Assembly (NCBI GenBank): GCA_949358305.1
Contig: OX442315.1
Span: 5,235,875 to 5,295,874, forward strand
Direction of reading: 5' to 3'
Source of the DNA: Strigamia acuminata
Taxonomy: Eukaryota; Arthropoda; Chilopoda; Geophilomorpha; Linotaeniidae
DNA: 60,000 nt
Shown in pieces: positions 22,165 to 33,250 of this stretch. The notes beneath the pieces are model-generated. The model saw nothing but the letters and a program-made list of their open reading frames with translations. It made no database searches and had not been told where the DNA came from. The position numbers and the translations under genes are program-made. Numbering within the stretch: position 1 is the first letter of the stretch; each line of letters begins with the position of its first letter.

Positions 22165-23591
22165 TTAATTTGAACTTGTAATGGTTAAATCTAGTTTGAC
22201 AAAAATTGTATCGTCCACTAAATATAACGGTTTAAGTTTTTCTAACAACATAAAAGTTGCAATTCCCAATGCCAAGTTGTGTTCAGTTATTGGTTTGGCA
22301 TAAGAATCCTTATATGCAATTAAATCGTATATCAATTCCATTGAATCATGATCCTCGCCTATCGACTGATCTAACACACTAAATTTAGCAGAATACTCAA
22401 TGGGCCACTTAAGAATTGCATCGTTCGGACCTTTCATCACTTGAAGATAAATCGCTAAATGCGTTCCTTTCCCAGTACTAACACCATTTGGATAGAGCAT
22501 TAGTCGCATTTTGTAACCTAACTTATTGGGATGAAAAGGATCGCTGTAGACACAAGTCTGAGTGCCCAATTTTGCCTGTGCTTGATGGTTTGCGAACTCC
22601 TCCACTTTCCATATATATTCAAATGGCGAGATATTTGATGCCAGTTCTAACCTCAACTTGCTCAGTTCTTGGCTTTGTTTGACATCTACAATTTATTTAT
22701 CTCTATTAAAATCAACGTTTCAAAACTATGAAAAACGTAAGAAATTTACCGAGACGTTTGCCATTGTCCAGATGTGATTTATCCACGGCATCAATTTTAT
22801 CGGTTAACATCTTTTTGTTGTCAGCTTAAATAAAATGTCAAATTTAGTTTGTCACGTGCTGAGTCGGTGCTAGCAGGTGTGATGCACTTACCCACAGTTT
22901 GAGCCAATTGACCTAAAAACAAAAAATGAAAGAATGTTTTGTTAATCACTGAACAGCTGAAGTTTTAAAAAAGAATTAATTTATTTTCAACTATAAATCG
23001 AGTAATTTCAGTACCGTATTTGCGTTCCAACTCGTCAATCTTGTTCGCTAGTTTCGTTTCGAGCTCAATTTCCACTGCCTGACGTTTTACAGTAGGTGCG
23101 TTCAATTCTAAAGTTTCTTCCAAATTATCTGGTTACAAATTTGTACTTTATTAAGTCATTTCCCAGATAAAAATACTTCCATTTTACCTTCTGCTTTCCT
23201 TTTCACGCCACACTCATTCTGCTCAACATTTCCCTAAAATGACAGTTGGAATTGTCAAATGAAAAAGTAAAAAAAAAATAAAAAATCACGACTATTACAT
23301 CTGTTTTTTCACCGCATCGATGGCAGAAGCGGTGATTATTAAAATCCTCCTTCTGAACGGAAATTCTCAATCCACATCTGATGATTAAAAGTTAAACAGA
23401 AATCAAAATTATTTGTAAAACGATTACATTCGATATGCCGGGCCGCAAATTTTCTGTCGCTAACTGCCAGGATAATGTTCTTATAGATAAAGTATTCTCG
23501 ACGTATAAATCTGTTTCTTACGAATTATAAACGTAAAAAACTTTAAAACAAACGTGCTCTACCTTGTACAAATGATAAGTTTGGAATCCAT
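22165..23591 (-). CDS. Short TRAF-like gene: RING-like finger, coiled coil, MATH
   Basis: First exon 23563-23591 (MDSKLIICTR); RING-like exon 23299-23377 with NNHRFCHRCGEKTD (79 nt, as in the paralog); a small exon near 23170-23235 with the basic stretch VKRKAE; coiled-coil exons near 23.05, 22.9 and 22.8 kb. The last exon, 22165-22685, holds the MATH domain with EYIWKVEEF, GYKMRLMLYPNG, QVMKGPNDAILKWP and VDDTIFVKLDL before TAA. No TRAF zinc finger. The third RING ligand is Asn. Everything needed for a short product appears intact; the exon count is my reading of splice signals, not proven. Confidence 0.8.
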
Positions 23592-23967
23592 GATGAGTAG
23601 TCGAAGAGCACATAGAGTACCCACTAAAACCTGACGTCCTCAACCAGGAAAGTGCATTCGATGATAATACAGATGTAAAAACGGAATTTATCAAATATTA
23701 AAAAAATATCACTTCAATTTATTAAAAGAAAAATATGTGTGCTTTCAAACGGAATTACTAATACAAATTCTTCTTTTAAGATTCCAGAATTTACTTCGAA
23801 ATTAAATGATTTTTACATTTACCGAATATTTCCGTTTCATCTTTTTGTGCGACTCCGAAATGGCGTATCAATCAAAATGTAACACTAACTTGTAAGGTGG
23901 GATAAAAAAAAGGAAGCAGGATCCATTTCTACTGTTGGTTATCTATTGGCTCAACGATCTTTAAATC
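23592..23967. other. Intergenic: 5' flank shared with paralogs
   Basis: Matches 16.68-17.03 kb and 21.1-21.43 kb. No gene seen. Confidence 0.5.
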
Positions 23968-24330
23968 GACCAGGATTATTTTCGACTTGGATGAAAAGAA
24001 TCCTAGTCGAAAATAACAAAATAAACATTAAAAAAAAAAAAAAAAAAACACGATGAAAAACTCAATAAAAGTGATAAAATCGAGAACAAAGAAAGAGAAA
24101 AATACATAAAAATGATGCAAAAAACACAAATTAAAAATGCAGGATTCCTTCCAACCAAATCGACATTTTTCCCGGTCGAGAGGAATCCTGATAAAAAAAA
24201 ATTCTGATCCAAAATATTTCTGATTAATATAAATCTGGTCAAATGGAATCTTGGTCGACTACAATTCGAATCAAAAAAATTCTCGTTTTGCCAAGAGTCG
24301 AAAGGAATCCAGGTTGAAAATAATCCTCAC
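23968..24330. repeat. Dispersed repeat with iterated gtcga...aggaatcc motifs
   Basis: Contains several copies in both orientations of 'tcgaccaggatt', 'gtcgagaggaatcc' and 'gtcgaaaggaatccagg'. The core matches 5060-5330. Probably an unclassified MITE; ends not resolved. Confidence 0.5.
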
Positions 24331-25038
24331 TCATTATTCTCCTTTCCTTCAATGTTCCTGGAGTAAAAACGGAATTTATCACATAATTAGAAAATATAAC
24401 TTTAATTTATGAAAAGAAATATATGAATCAATGATGTATCTATTAGAAATTGAAAATTCCAATGAAAATAAGTCACGTAACTTTATTTCCAGTAAATTAA
24501 TGAATACATGGGCACTGGTGATGCAGTAAAGCATCACTGGGTTGCTTCTAACACGCGGTGCGCTGCAGTAAAGCTTTAGAAATGGCAGCGCAAGTCACAC
24601 GTGCATTTTTAAGTGGTATCAGCTCCTTAACGTTCATAGACGAACCGAATTTTTTTGTATCCATTTTTCAGTCAACAGTTTGTTTTAGTTCCTTCCAGTT
24701 CCGCTTTCGTTATTACCAGTTCAAAAAACTGCCTTCATGACATTTTCTACTAATTCCTTGTTCTGTGCGCTGATTGGATAACAGCAATCAAGTGTCATAT
24801 ATTGCTTGCCAACTAACTTGTAAGCATTTTTGTTACCTGTTCTCATCCCAAAAACCTGTACAGCTATACATTATATGGTGCTTATAATTGAATTTCAGAT
24901 TATGTGGACAAAATTCATATTTTTGGAAAGATACAAATGTAAAAGATCCAGAGAACAAAAAAATATTTTTTTTTTAATATCAAACAAAGACAGTGTGGAA
25001 AAATATTGTTACAAGAAAGAAGTTCAAAAGACCATCAA
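24331..25038. other. Intergenic: duplicated block
   Basis: 24480-24605 matches 34010-34150 ('gcttctaacacgcggtgcgc'). 24760-25038 is the common 3' flank of the minus-strand genes. Nothing coding seen. Confidence 0.5.
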
Positions 25039-25123
25039 CTATTTCAAACTCGTAATGGTTAGATCTAGTTTTACAAACATTGTGTCATCTACTAAATGCA
25101 ACGATTGAAGTTCACACAACGTC
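25039..25123 (-). pseudogene. MATH tail remnant, cut by a foldback element
   Basis: Only about 28 codons of the MATH end remain (through TMFVKLDL and the stop) before the foldback element begins at 25124. The sequence beyond 25293 is not MATH. Confidence 0.7.
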
Positions 25124-25293
25124 GAGTGAAAGCTCTCGTTTGCATTAGCCACAGTGTGGCCGCCATTGCCGCTCGGTTAGGTTAGGTTAGATTGGGTTGT
25201 TTGCGGCACTTGGAATGTAAACAAACCTGACCTAACCGGGTGACAATGGCGGCCACACAACCGCCTGGCCGATGCAAACGAGTGCTTTCACTC
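25124..25293. mobile_element. Foldback element with TTAGG-like core
   Basis: Left arm GAGTGAAAGC, CTCGTTTGCAT, GTGGCCGCCATTG; right arm is the inverse of these. Near 25176-25194 are three GGTTA units. Target duplication unclear. Confidence 0.6.
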
Positions 25294-25468
25294 AGCTTTT
25301 CAACCATAGAACTTAATTTTCGAACTCGGGAAACTTTATTTGGTAAGTATCCAAATTTTGGGCGGCCCATTCTGAAGTGGGCCCAATTCTAAAGTAACCC
25401 CATCTTTTACTGTTATAAAAGGCAAGAAAGTTGTTACAAGAAAAGCAAAGCAAACATAATCAATTATT
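25294..25468. other. Short intergenic
   Basis: No gene or recognisable element apart from the 3' flank of the next MATH exon. Confidence 0.4.
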
Positions 25469-25711
25469 TCAACTCTTAATGGTTAAATCTAGTTTGATAA
25501 AGATTGTATCATTGACTAAATATAACGGCTTATTCAAGCTTATTCAACGACAAAAAACTTGCAGTTCCCCAACCCGAGTTGACTGCAGTCAATGGTTTAT
25601 CAAAGGCAGCACTTTTACTATTAATTAAATCAGATTGTGTTTGGCATGTGTGATGGGCCTTACGTTCCAACTGATCCAACACACTGAATTTTCCAGAATA
25701 CTCAATGGGCC

Positions 25712-26219
25712 TGCTGTGTTCGGCTTCACTGCATGTTTGTGTAGTGACCGCCAGGTTTTACTTGGGCGCTGTACCCCCAGCGCCACCTATGTATTTTGCA
25801 TACCGTACTGCCTCGATTTAACGCCGGTCGTATCTAAACGCCGGCTCCTGATTAAGCGCCGGGCAAACTGAGGACGAAATGGCAATAAACGCCGGCCTTA
25901 AATGAACGCCGGGTTTGTTTAAACGCCGGGTTGAAACGTTTTTTAAACGTTTTGAGAGGTCTTTTGGTCGAAACATCGAAGAATAGCTAGCAATGAGTGG
26001 CTTTCCAATTTTTTTTTTCGGGTAGACGCCCGGCGCGAATAATCGCCGGGCTTTGAATGAACGCCGGGGGGGTCAACTAGAAAAAATGAATAAACGCCCC
26101 GGCGTTAAATCGAGGCAGTACGGTATTAAATAAATCACTTGTTAGTTTAACCCCAACATGAACTGACCTTTATTTCTGACCACCTTCAACATGAATATTA
26201 ATTAGTAAAGTATATACTA
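25712..26219. mobile_element. Solo-LTR-like insertion in a MATH exon, with nested MITE
   Basis: Flanked by GGGCC on both sides (25707-25711, 26220-26224); removing it rejoins the MATH codons ILKWP and the following residues. It begins TGCTGTG and ends ATACTA, with AATAAA near 26130. The 5-bp duplication and TG start suggest an LTR, but the end is not canonical CA. A 325-bp MITE lies within. Confidence 0.7.
25801..26125. mobile_element. TA-flanked MITE with repeated AACGCCGG motif
   Basis: Perfect 25-bp inverted repeats at 25803-25827 and 26099-26123, starting CCGTACTGCCTCG, flanked by TA. The inside has many copies of 'aacgccgg'/'gcgccggg'. Nested in the insertion at 25712-26219. Probably Tc1/mariner-type and non-autonomous. 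Confidence 0.85.
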
Positions 26220-27097
26220 GGGCCACTTAAGAATTGCATCATTCGGGCCTTTCATCACTTGAAGGTAAATTGACAAATGAGTTCCTTTTGCGACACCGCT
26301 ACCATTTGGATCGATCCGAAGTCGCATTTTATAACCGAATTCACTGCTGTAAAATGGCTCACTGAACACACAAGTCTTATTGCCAGCCTTTGCGTTAGCT
26401 CGAAGCTGAGCAAAGTTCTCCACTTTCCAGATATATTCGAATGCAGCAAGGTTGGTCGCCAGTTCGTTTCTCAACTTTTCATCTAAATGATTGAATAGTA
26501 CTACTTGGAGTGTCTGCACTCCATCTTCAATTTATGCTAATTTGTGACGCTGGTCAACCATCAGCGCCACCTATGTAAAAACCTGTCAATAAATTCACTT
26601 ATGTTAATTTTACCGTACAACATGGCCGTCTTTTAACTTCGTCCAACATTAATTGCAATCATCATTCCACAGAAACACATTACTACTAATGATCAATGGT
26701 CAAATCAAATGCAATGCTGTCAAATTACCCATCTCTCTTGATAAAGCATCTTCAAAGTCAAGCTGCTTTTTTTGAAAAGTATCTACAAATGCATTTATCT
26801 CTGTTCCAACAAACGTTACAGGAAGACAGAAAATTATAATAAATTTACAGAAACGATCGTCACTTTCCACTTGTAATTTCTTCACCACATCGATTTTGTC
26901 ATTTATCATCTTTTTGTTGGTGGCTGAAACAAAGTCAAGTTAAGTTTGATACATCATCAATTTCCTCGTTTTGTGCAGGGGACTCTAATAAAGCGTAATG
27001 GAAACTTAAAAATAGTCTTTAGTGCGCAGGCCTCTATTAAAACGGGTGTTATTTAAGAGACCCTAAAAAAGACTGATTACAGAAATCTTGGTTGCAA

Positions 27098-27225
27098 AAT
27101 TGAATTTTTGGATGAAAAAATTGAATTTTTGGATGAAAAAAATTGAATTTTTGGCTGAAAAAATTGAATTTTTGGCTGAAAAAAATGAATTTTTGGCTGA
27201 AAAAATTGAATTTTTGGACAAGTAA
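27098..27225. repeat. Tandem repeat, ~20-bp unit
   Basis: Six or so units of 'ttgaatttttggatgaaaaa' and its variant with 'ggctg', in an intron of the broken gene. Confidence 0.8.
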
Positions 27226-27703
27226 AAGTAAATTTTTGCAGTTAATGCATGGGTCTCCAATAGAGCGCGGGAGGGAACTGGATCGTGCACAAAAAGAGGA
27301 AATACGGCATTACTCATAAAAGTGTGGAAAGAAACTTTTCCAAGTAACTTAGGAGAGTGAATGAAGCAGTTGATTGCTGAGAAGGATTGTGATTGGAGGG
27401 GACTCAATTGGTCATTTCTATGTTTTCAGCAACACTACGTTTAAACAGCATATTGCTTTGATTCTAAGCCACCACCAATTATAAGACGCGTAAGCCGCAC
27501 CCCGTTTTTAGGGATATGGGAAAATAGTGCGCCTTAGAATCGAACAAATACTGCATACGACTTAATGCACCTACCCATAGTTTTAACCGATTCAGCTAAA
27601 AATAAAATAATGGCGTGTTATATTAATCACTGAAACATATTCCACGATTTGAATAACGTACCACTTGCCGCCATCAGAATTGCAAGTTTCACTTCATTTT
27701 CTC

Positions 27704-28170
27704 GGGGTGCCGTTCCAACAGCGAATCGTCTAAGGGCGAATTTCGACCTTATTTCGTCCAAAAGCAGTCCCAATGGCAATTTTCTCCCAATTCGCCATTG
27801 GGAACGTATTTGGACCTTTCTAATGGCGAATTGGTAGAAATTAGCCACAGGAGCGCGACATGAATCTGCCGCGACAAGCCAATGCAAAAAAAATGGTTTT
27901 GGATAAAAAAACCCGTAAGGTTAGGTTCGCGGGGGGTCAAGGGGGGGCGCAGCCCCCCCTTGTTAGCCCTTCTTAGGAATTGGGAGTCGCGGTAGATGAC
28001 GCCCACAGATTCGCCATTGGTAACGCAAATAACGTTTCCAATGGCGAATTTCAATACACACGTTTCCAATGGCGAATTTGCCCAGATTCGCCATTGGAAC
28101 GTCAAAATACCTTTCCAATGGCGAATTTTCAAAATTCGCCATTAGGTGATTCGCCGTTGGAACGGGTACC
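27704..28170. mobile_element. Mutator-like MITE with 9-bp target duplication, in a coil exon
   Basis: 467 bp flanked by CATTTTCTC on both sides (27695-27703, 28171-28179). Inverted ends read CCGTTCCAACAGCGAATC and the inverse of CCGTTCCAACGGCGAATC. Inside, 'ttccaatggcgaatt' is repeated in both orientations about ten times. The 9-bp duplication fits Mutator-type transposition. It splits the exon coding a ...QTEQSDN... coiled coil. Confidence 0.8.
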
Positions 28171-28296
28171 CATTTTCTCGCACGTTGTCAGATTGCTCAG
28201 TTTGTTGTTTGGTTAGTGTTTCTAAACCAAAATTATCGTTTAGGCTAAAATATACGAACAAAATGAAAACCTACTTATTGCATCATGCGGGACTGC

Positions 28297-28770
28297 TGTG
28301 AAAATCGGATGATTTTACGCGTGAATTATTATTCGAGTTTCATTTGTATTGTTGAATTTATATTGTTACTTTGTATTTCCATTTTTTATTTAAGATTTTG
28401 ATATTTGAATTTGTGAATTTGCCAATTTGTTATAATATGTCTTTTATTCTCATTTGTATGTTTTGACCTGTTCATTTTATTGGAATCCTAAGTTGTTAAT
28501 CCTTTTAAATCCGTTTGCATTCCTCCACCTGAACACGTCATTCCCCTACCTTGCGGACGCTTGTGATTGGTTCTCCGAATTCGTCATTAGCATTTCCTTT
28601 TCCCTTTTATGAATAAAATCAGTGTACTTTTGCTTTGTAAAACGTGTGGTTGTGCTTCTTTACTGCTCCGACGCCTTTTTGAAACTTCAATTTAAACATC
28701 ATTTGTAGCCAAGGACTTTGGAAATTAATTGGTAAACTTTGAATATCTTTTATTTACTTCAAGTTTAACA
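28297..28770 (+). repeat. BEL 5' LTR
   Basis: 474 bp, TGTGAAAATC...TTTAACA, with AATAAAATC (near 28614) as likely polyadenylation signal. Confidence 0.92.
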
Positions 28771-28771
28771 T

Positions 28772-28789
28772 TGGTGCCAAAACCCGGGA
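28772..28789 (+). promoter_or_regulatory. BEL primer-binding site
   Basis: TGGTGCCAAAACCCGGGA one base after the LTR; TGG matches the complement of a tRNA CCA end. Nearly the same site is used by the gypsy at 46.8-56.5 kb. Confidence 0.75.
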
Positions 28790-28827
28790 ACATTTTAAAT
28801 TCCGATTCATCTAAATAATCTACTAAA

Positions 28828-30426
28828 ATGGTAAGAAGTTTCGACCTGAAGAACAAAGCATTCCGAGCGGCCATGGTGGTCACAGAAACACTTTTGACCA
28901 CGGTAACCACTGCACTGAATGGACGAGCTGCAATTCCGCAAGCCACAATCGAATTATGGCTGCAACAACTCGAACAGAAGCAGAAACGAGTGCAATTGAC
29001 GTTCGACGCCACTCTGGACTTAGCGAAAAGCGACCAAGAGATCGACAACACCGTACAAGCACTCGACGCACTGGAAGACCGTTTGGCCGCATCAAGAGCT
29101 GATTTAGGCAGGTACATTCAACTAAATTACACCCCTAATCTACCCCAGAACATACGACCGAACGCGGACGCGCAACCGGCGGACATCGACGCGCTAGCGG
29201 CGGCCATTACCGCAGCAGTGACGGCGGCAACACCACGCGCGACCCCGACGAATGGTCAACCGTTCATCAAACGTAAACCACTCGAAATACCAAAGTTTGA
29301 CGGACGTAAACCGGAGGAATGGGGAGGTTTTTGGAAGACATTTTCCATTCAAGTTGGCGACGACGAACAACTGGATGGAACCAACAAATTGCTATATTTG
29401 AGAAACTATTTGGTCGGTGACGCGTTAGACGATATCAAGGCACTGGAAATCACCACAGGAAACTACGAGATTGCAATTACGCGCCTGCAAAAGAAATATG
29501 GCGATAAAATTGTTCTCGAAAATAAGTATCTGTCGAATTTGTTAAACTTGCCCTCTGTCAACAGCGATCGAGACCGGATGAGCCTGCAAAAGCTACACAG
29601 GCATGTGGAAGTTAACATTGAAAATTTAGCTAACATTGACGTCCCTTTGGTGGAGATACAACGTACCATTTTTCCCGTGCTGTCATCCGCCATTCCTCGC
29701 AACATCATCATGGAGTACGACAAGGACTGCGACGGGGAGAGGTCAATAACAAAGTTGATGGAATGGTTGAGCGACTACCTCGCCAAACACGCCAAGTATG
29801 ACATGCTGAAAACCCAATCGAAGCCAGATACGTCTCACAACAAAACGTCGGAAAAAGACAACAATTCGTTCAACAAAGGACGATTTGGTCGAAAAGAAAA
29901 GGAACCTCGATCGGGATCAGCGTCACAACTATCGGTAATAATAATGAAATGCCAATTTTGTGATTCTGCAGAACATAACCGGAAGAGATGCCCGCTCACG
30001 ATGGAGGAGAGACGTAAAAAGCTGCAGAAGAAGGGAATTTGCATGAGATGCCTGGGGAAAGTGCCTCACAAGACCGAAGAATGCAGAACTCGCATGAAAT
30101 GCTACAACTGCGAGGGAGTACATCACACTCCCAGCCGACAGAACGTCAAAAGATCAACTGTTCGCGGTCACCGGAGTCGATTTCGCGGGACCAATAATAG
30201 CAGTTCACTTGGAATTGGTGCCCTCACTAGCAACGACAGACTTTTTGGGAACAACAGACAATCTCGAACCGACTCAGAAGCAGTTTATTCGACAATGGTG
30301 CTACCAGCAACGCGTATTACTCTCATTCTGGAATCGTTGGTCTCGGGAGTATCTGACGGATTTAAAATTTCAAACAGGCAAGTCAAGCGTGCGAGAACTT
30401 CAGTCGAACGACGTCGTTATAATTGA
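28828..30426 (+). CDS. BEL/Pao Gag polyprotein
   Basis: 532 codons. A helical N-terminus is followed from about residue 150 by the Pao-type gag region (LEIPKFDGRKPEEWGGFW, LLYLRNYLVGDALDDI, NYEIAITRLQKKYG). Near residues 372-432 there are Cys/His knuckles (CQFCDSAEHNRKRC, GICMRC, CYNCEG). The last ~100 residues after HHTP are an out-of-frame read of the integrase remnant, so the true gag is shorter. It would bind and package element RNA; particle formation from gag alone could let it move using Pol from another copy (inference). Confidence 0.85.
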   Translation: MVRSFDLKNKAFRAAMVVTETLLTTVTTALNGRAAIPQATIELWLQQLEQKQKRVQLTFDATLDLAKSDQEIDNTVQALDALEDRLAASRADLGRYIQLNYTPNLPQNIRPNADAQPADIDALAAAITAAVTAATPRATPTNGQPFIKRKPLEIPKFDGRKPEEWGGFWKTFSIQVGDDEQLDGTNKLLYLRNYLVGDALDDIKALEITTGNYEIAITRLQKKYGDKIVLENKYLSNLLNLPSVNSDRDRMSLQKLHRHVEVNIENLANIDVPLVEIQRTIFPVLSSAIPRNIIMEYDKDCDGERSITKLMEWLSDYLAKHAKYDMLKTQSKPDTSHNKTSEKDNNSFNKGRFGRKEKEPRSGSASQLSVIIMKCQFCDSAEHNRKRCPLTMEERRKKLQKKGICMRCLGKVPHKTEECRTRMKCYNCEGVHHTPSRQNVKRSTVRGHRSRFRGTNNSSSLGIGALTSNDRLFGNNRQSRTDSEAVYSTMVLPATRITLILESLVSGVSDGFKISNRQVKRARTSVERRRYN

Positions 30427-30600
30427 AGAGCCATTTAAACCACGTCTAAAATGGAAAATGGGTAGAGTGGTCGAAGTTAAGCGAAGTAGAGATAACAAGA
30501 TCAGATTGTGCGAACTAACACTCGCCAATGGAGAACATTTGCGTCGACCAATACAACGTCTTGTGCGTTGGAAGTGGAGTCAAACAATCCCCGCCCGGCA
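30135..30600 (+). pseudogene. BEL pol remnant: integrase piece joined to the Pol C-terminus
   Basis: In another frame the sequence reads LPADRTSKDQLFAVTGVDFAGP, then HLELVPSLATTDFLGT, then the BEL Pol tail (LLSFWNRWSREYL, KWKMGRVVEV, RRPIQRLVRW). The catalytic domains are deleted and the pieces are directly joined. Confidence 0.8.
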
Positions 30601-30601
30601 G

Positions 30602-31075
30602 TGTGAAAATCGGATGATTTTACCCGTGAATTATTATTCGAGTTTCATTTGTATTGTTGAATTTATATTGTTACTTTGTATTTCCATTTTTTATTTAAGA
30701 TTTTGATATTTGAATTTGTGAATTTGCCAATTTGTTATAATATGTCTTTTATTCTCATTTGTATGTTTTGACCTGTTCAATTTATTGGAATCCTAAGTTG
30801 TTAATCCTTTTAAATCCGTTTGCATTCCTCCACCTGAACACGTCATTCCCCTACCTTGCGGACGCTTGTGATTGGTTCTCCGAATTCGTCATTAGCATTT
30901 CCTTTTCCCTTTTATGAATAAAATCAGTGTACTTTTGCTTTGTAAAACGTGTGGTTGTGCTTCTTTACTGCTCCGACGCCATTTTGAAACTTCAATTTAA
31001 ACATCATTTGTAGCCAAGGACTTTGGAAATTAATTGGTAAACTTTGAATATCTTTTATTTACTTCAAGTTTAACA
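30602..31075 (+). repeat. BEL 3' LTR
   Basis: 474 bp, matching the 5' LTR except for about three substitutions. Confidence 0.92.
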
Positions 31076-33250
31076 ACTGCCGTTTCTTTCTCAAACTCGA
31101 CCATCTTCCTGTTTAGATCTTTTTCTTCAGAAACGAAAAAATTCAATTATCCATCAGTGTTATAACGATGAATACAACACTTACTCTTGGCAGCAGTTTG
31201 CTTGAACGCCTCCATTGTCGTCTTTGATGTTTGCCATGACGATTCTTTAAATGAAATTCAAGTTAACAAGTAGAAAAGAGGTTTAAGTTAATATCTCCGT
31301 ACCATAAAAACGTTCCAATTTTTTGGTTTGACACTCCAATTCTTCAATCTTCCTCTTTTGTTTCACATCGCGCTCAATCATCTGCTGTTTACTCAAATTA
31401 ATTTCCATGCTTTGCTTTTTTACACCTCCCTTCAAATTATCTGCAAATATAGACCAAATTAGACCAAATTTGACCAAATTTGACCAAACGGTCAAATTAT
31501 AAATTAATAATTGCAGGATTTTCTTTACCAAATGCAATGGTTTGATCCTTAAAACATTCCTCAAGCTCGAGCATCTTTTCATTCGCTTTGGAAAACAAAA
31601 ACATGGCAACTACTTAAAATAAATCAATATAAAAACTAAAAAAATTACATATACCATTGTTTTGCGAGTAATCCTTTTCAAACTCATTCTGTTTGAAGCT
31701 CACAGCATCTGAGATTATTTAAATTTTATGAAAGGTGATAAAAAATAAAAAAGTTGCCATTTTAGATTTTACCCAAACATTTCTGCAATTCCTTATGTTC
31801 GTTGGTCAGTTGATCCATCTTGACATTCAGCTCATTTTTAATTTTGTCTAATTTAGCACAACTCATCGTTTCGAAGTCCATTATCCGCCGCTTACACCAA
31901 TTAATTTCCAATTCTTGACTTTTTATAGTTTCTTCCAAATTATCCAGACAAACATTAATTGCAGCACACTAAATTTACTTCAAACTTTACCTTGAAGCGC
32001 CTTCATTTTCATACAACACTCGTTGTCAGCATTGACAACATCTGCCGATGTTTTCTCCACATTATTTTCCACTTTACTCTATGGTTCAACAAATGTTAAC
32101 ATTAAACCTTCTATTTTCTCACAATCAATACCTGAACACTGTTAATTAAATTCTTGTGCGAGAGAAGTTCGCCGAACGAACGTGCCAGCATGGACGCATT
32201 ACTCAATTGCTAAAACACAAACGAGTTAAACACAAAATGCGTGTCCATTGCAGTTAATCTACCTCAGTTTGAAGACTCAACAATAAATTCATCATAAACT
32301 CCATGTGAACACTGTCCCTTTCATGGCATTCAATGTCCGATCGAGTTCCCTGCAATAATAATAATAATTATGAAAATAATTCCAGTTTATCGTTTTATTC
32401 GCTTGAAATCACTTGAAATCGACATCCAATTGGAGAAAACTTGCACCAACGTAAATTGCGTCCACATTCTTGCACATGGATGTTCATCTGCATCAAATAA
32501 GAGTAATTCATACAATATATTTCTTCCGATAATCAATTTTTTTCAGTTATTCATGTGTTTACTTACTGTCCGGCGGATGAATTTCCGGTTGCAAAGGTTG
32601 CAGCTGATTGGACACATGTCACAGTCATCGGAATGGCTCTAACAAAACAAGAATAGCGGTGAGAATAAAAATTCCAAAACTACCATTATATAAATCAAAT
32701 TTGTCACAAAGAAAATTTCACATTATTTTCATGCAAAATTCCCGAAGATTATCGGTAATTGTGTTTTTTGCGCTCGTCAAAGGTTCCACCTGAATCTTAT
32801 CCGAAGAAACTTCTGCGTTGCAATAACAACAATAATTCTGTTTTTCCGAATTCGAGTCCAGTTCAGCATTCATCTTAAACAACGGTTACAATTACCAGTA
32901 AAAGATTAAAAAAAAATTAAAATAAAATCGCCGTTTATAAATCATGTAAATGACACTTACGTTTGTTTTCTCACCACATCGGTGGCAGAAACGGTGTTTA
33001 CTGAGGTCTTCCTTCTGAACGGAACTTCTCAAACCACATCTGATTAAAAATTAAACAGAAAACAAATCAATTGTAACGTCACATTCATAAATGATCGGTT
33101 AGTTTTGCCATGCCGACCCGTCCGCAGAGTTTGTTATCAATGTTTAGATTAATTATACTCTATCCACAAATTTGTTTCACACGAAATACAAATGAAAACA
33201 CTTCAAACAAACGCGCTCTACCTGTTACAAAAGACAAGTTTTGAATCCAT

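Larger units (their letters stand above)
28297..31075 (+). mobile_element. BEL/Pao retrotransposon, gag-bearing, pol-deleted
   Basis: Two 474-bp LTRs (28297-28770, 30602-31075; three differences by eye) are flanked by a 5-bp duplication ACTGC (28292-28296, 31076-31080). A primer-binding site follows the left LTR. Inside are an intact gag and a short stitched remnant of integrase and the Pol end; protease, reverse transcriptase and RNase H are absent. Non-autonomous but recent. It lies antisense inside a coiled-coil exon of the host gene. Confidence 0.93.
25469..33250 (-). pseudogene. Long-form TRAF-like gene broken by three exonic insertions
   Basis: Exons: 33222-33250 (MDSKLVFCNR), 32961-33039 (RING-like, KHRFCHRCGEKTN), 32790-32873 (YCCYCN knuckle), 32567-32638 and 32413-32487 (TRAF zinc finger: CPISCNLC, HVQEC, CKFSPIGC), then coil exons down to about 26.9 kb, and a MATH exon from about 26.5 kb to a stop at 25469. 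Three elements lie inside exons: a solo-LTR-like insertion in MATH (25712-26219), a Mutator-like MITE in a coil exon (27704-28170) and a BEL element in another coil exon (28297-31075), each with a target duplication. A product of normal structure cannot be made. The N-terminal exons look intact, so a truncated zinc-finger/coil protein is conceivable. The third RING Cys is replaced here too. Confidence 0.82.

Noticed and set aside
27098-27225. Coding coiled-coil repeat
   Set aside because: The unit is in an intron between recognised exons and reads as simple sequence.
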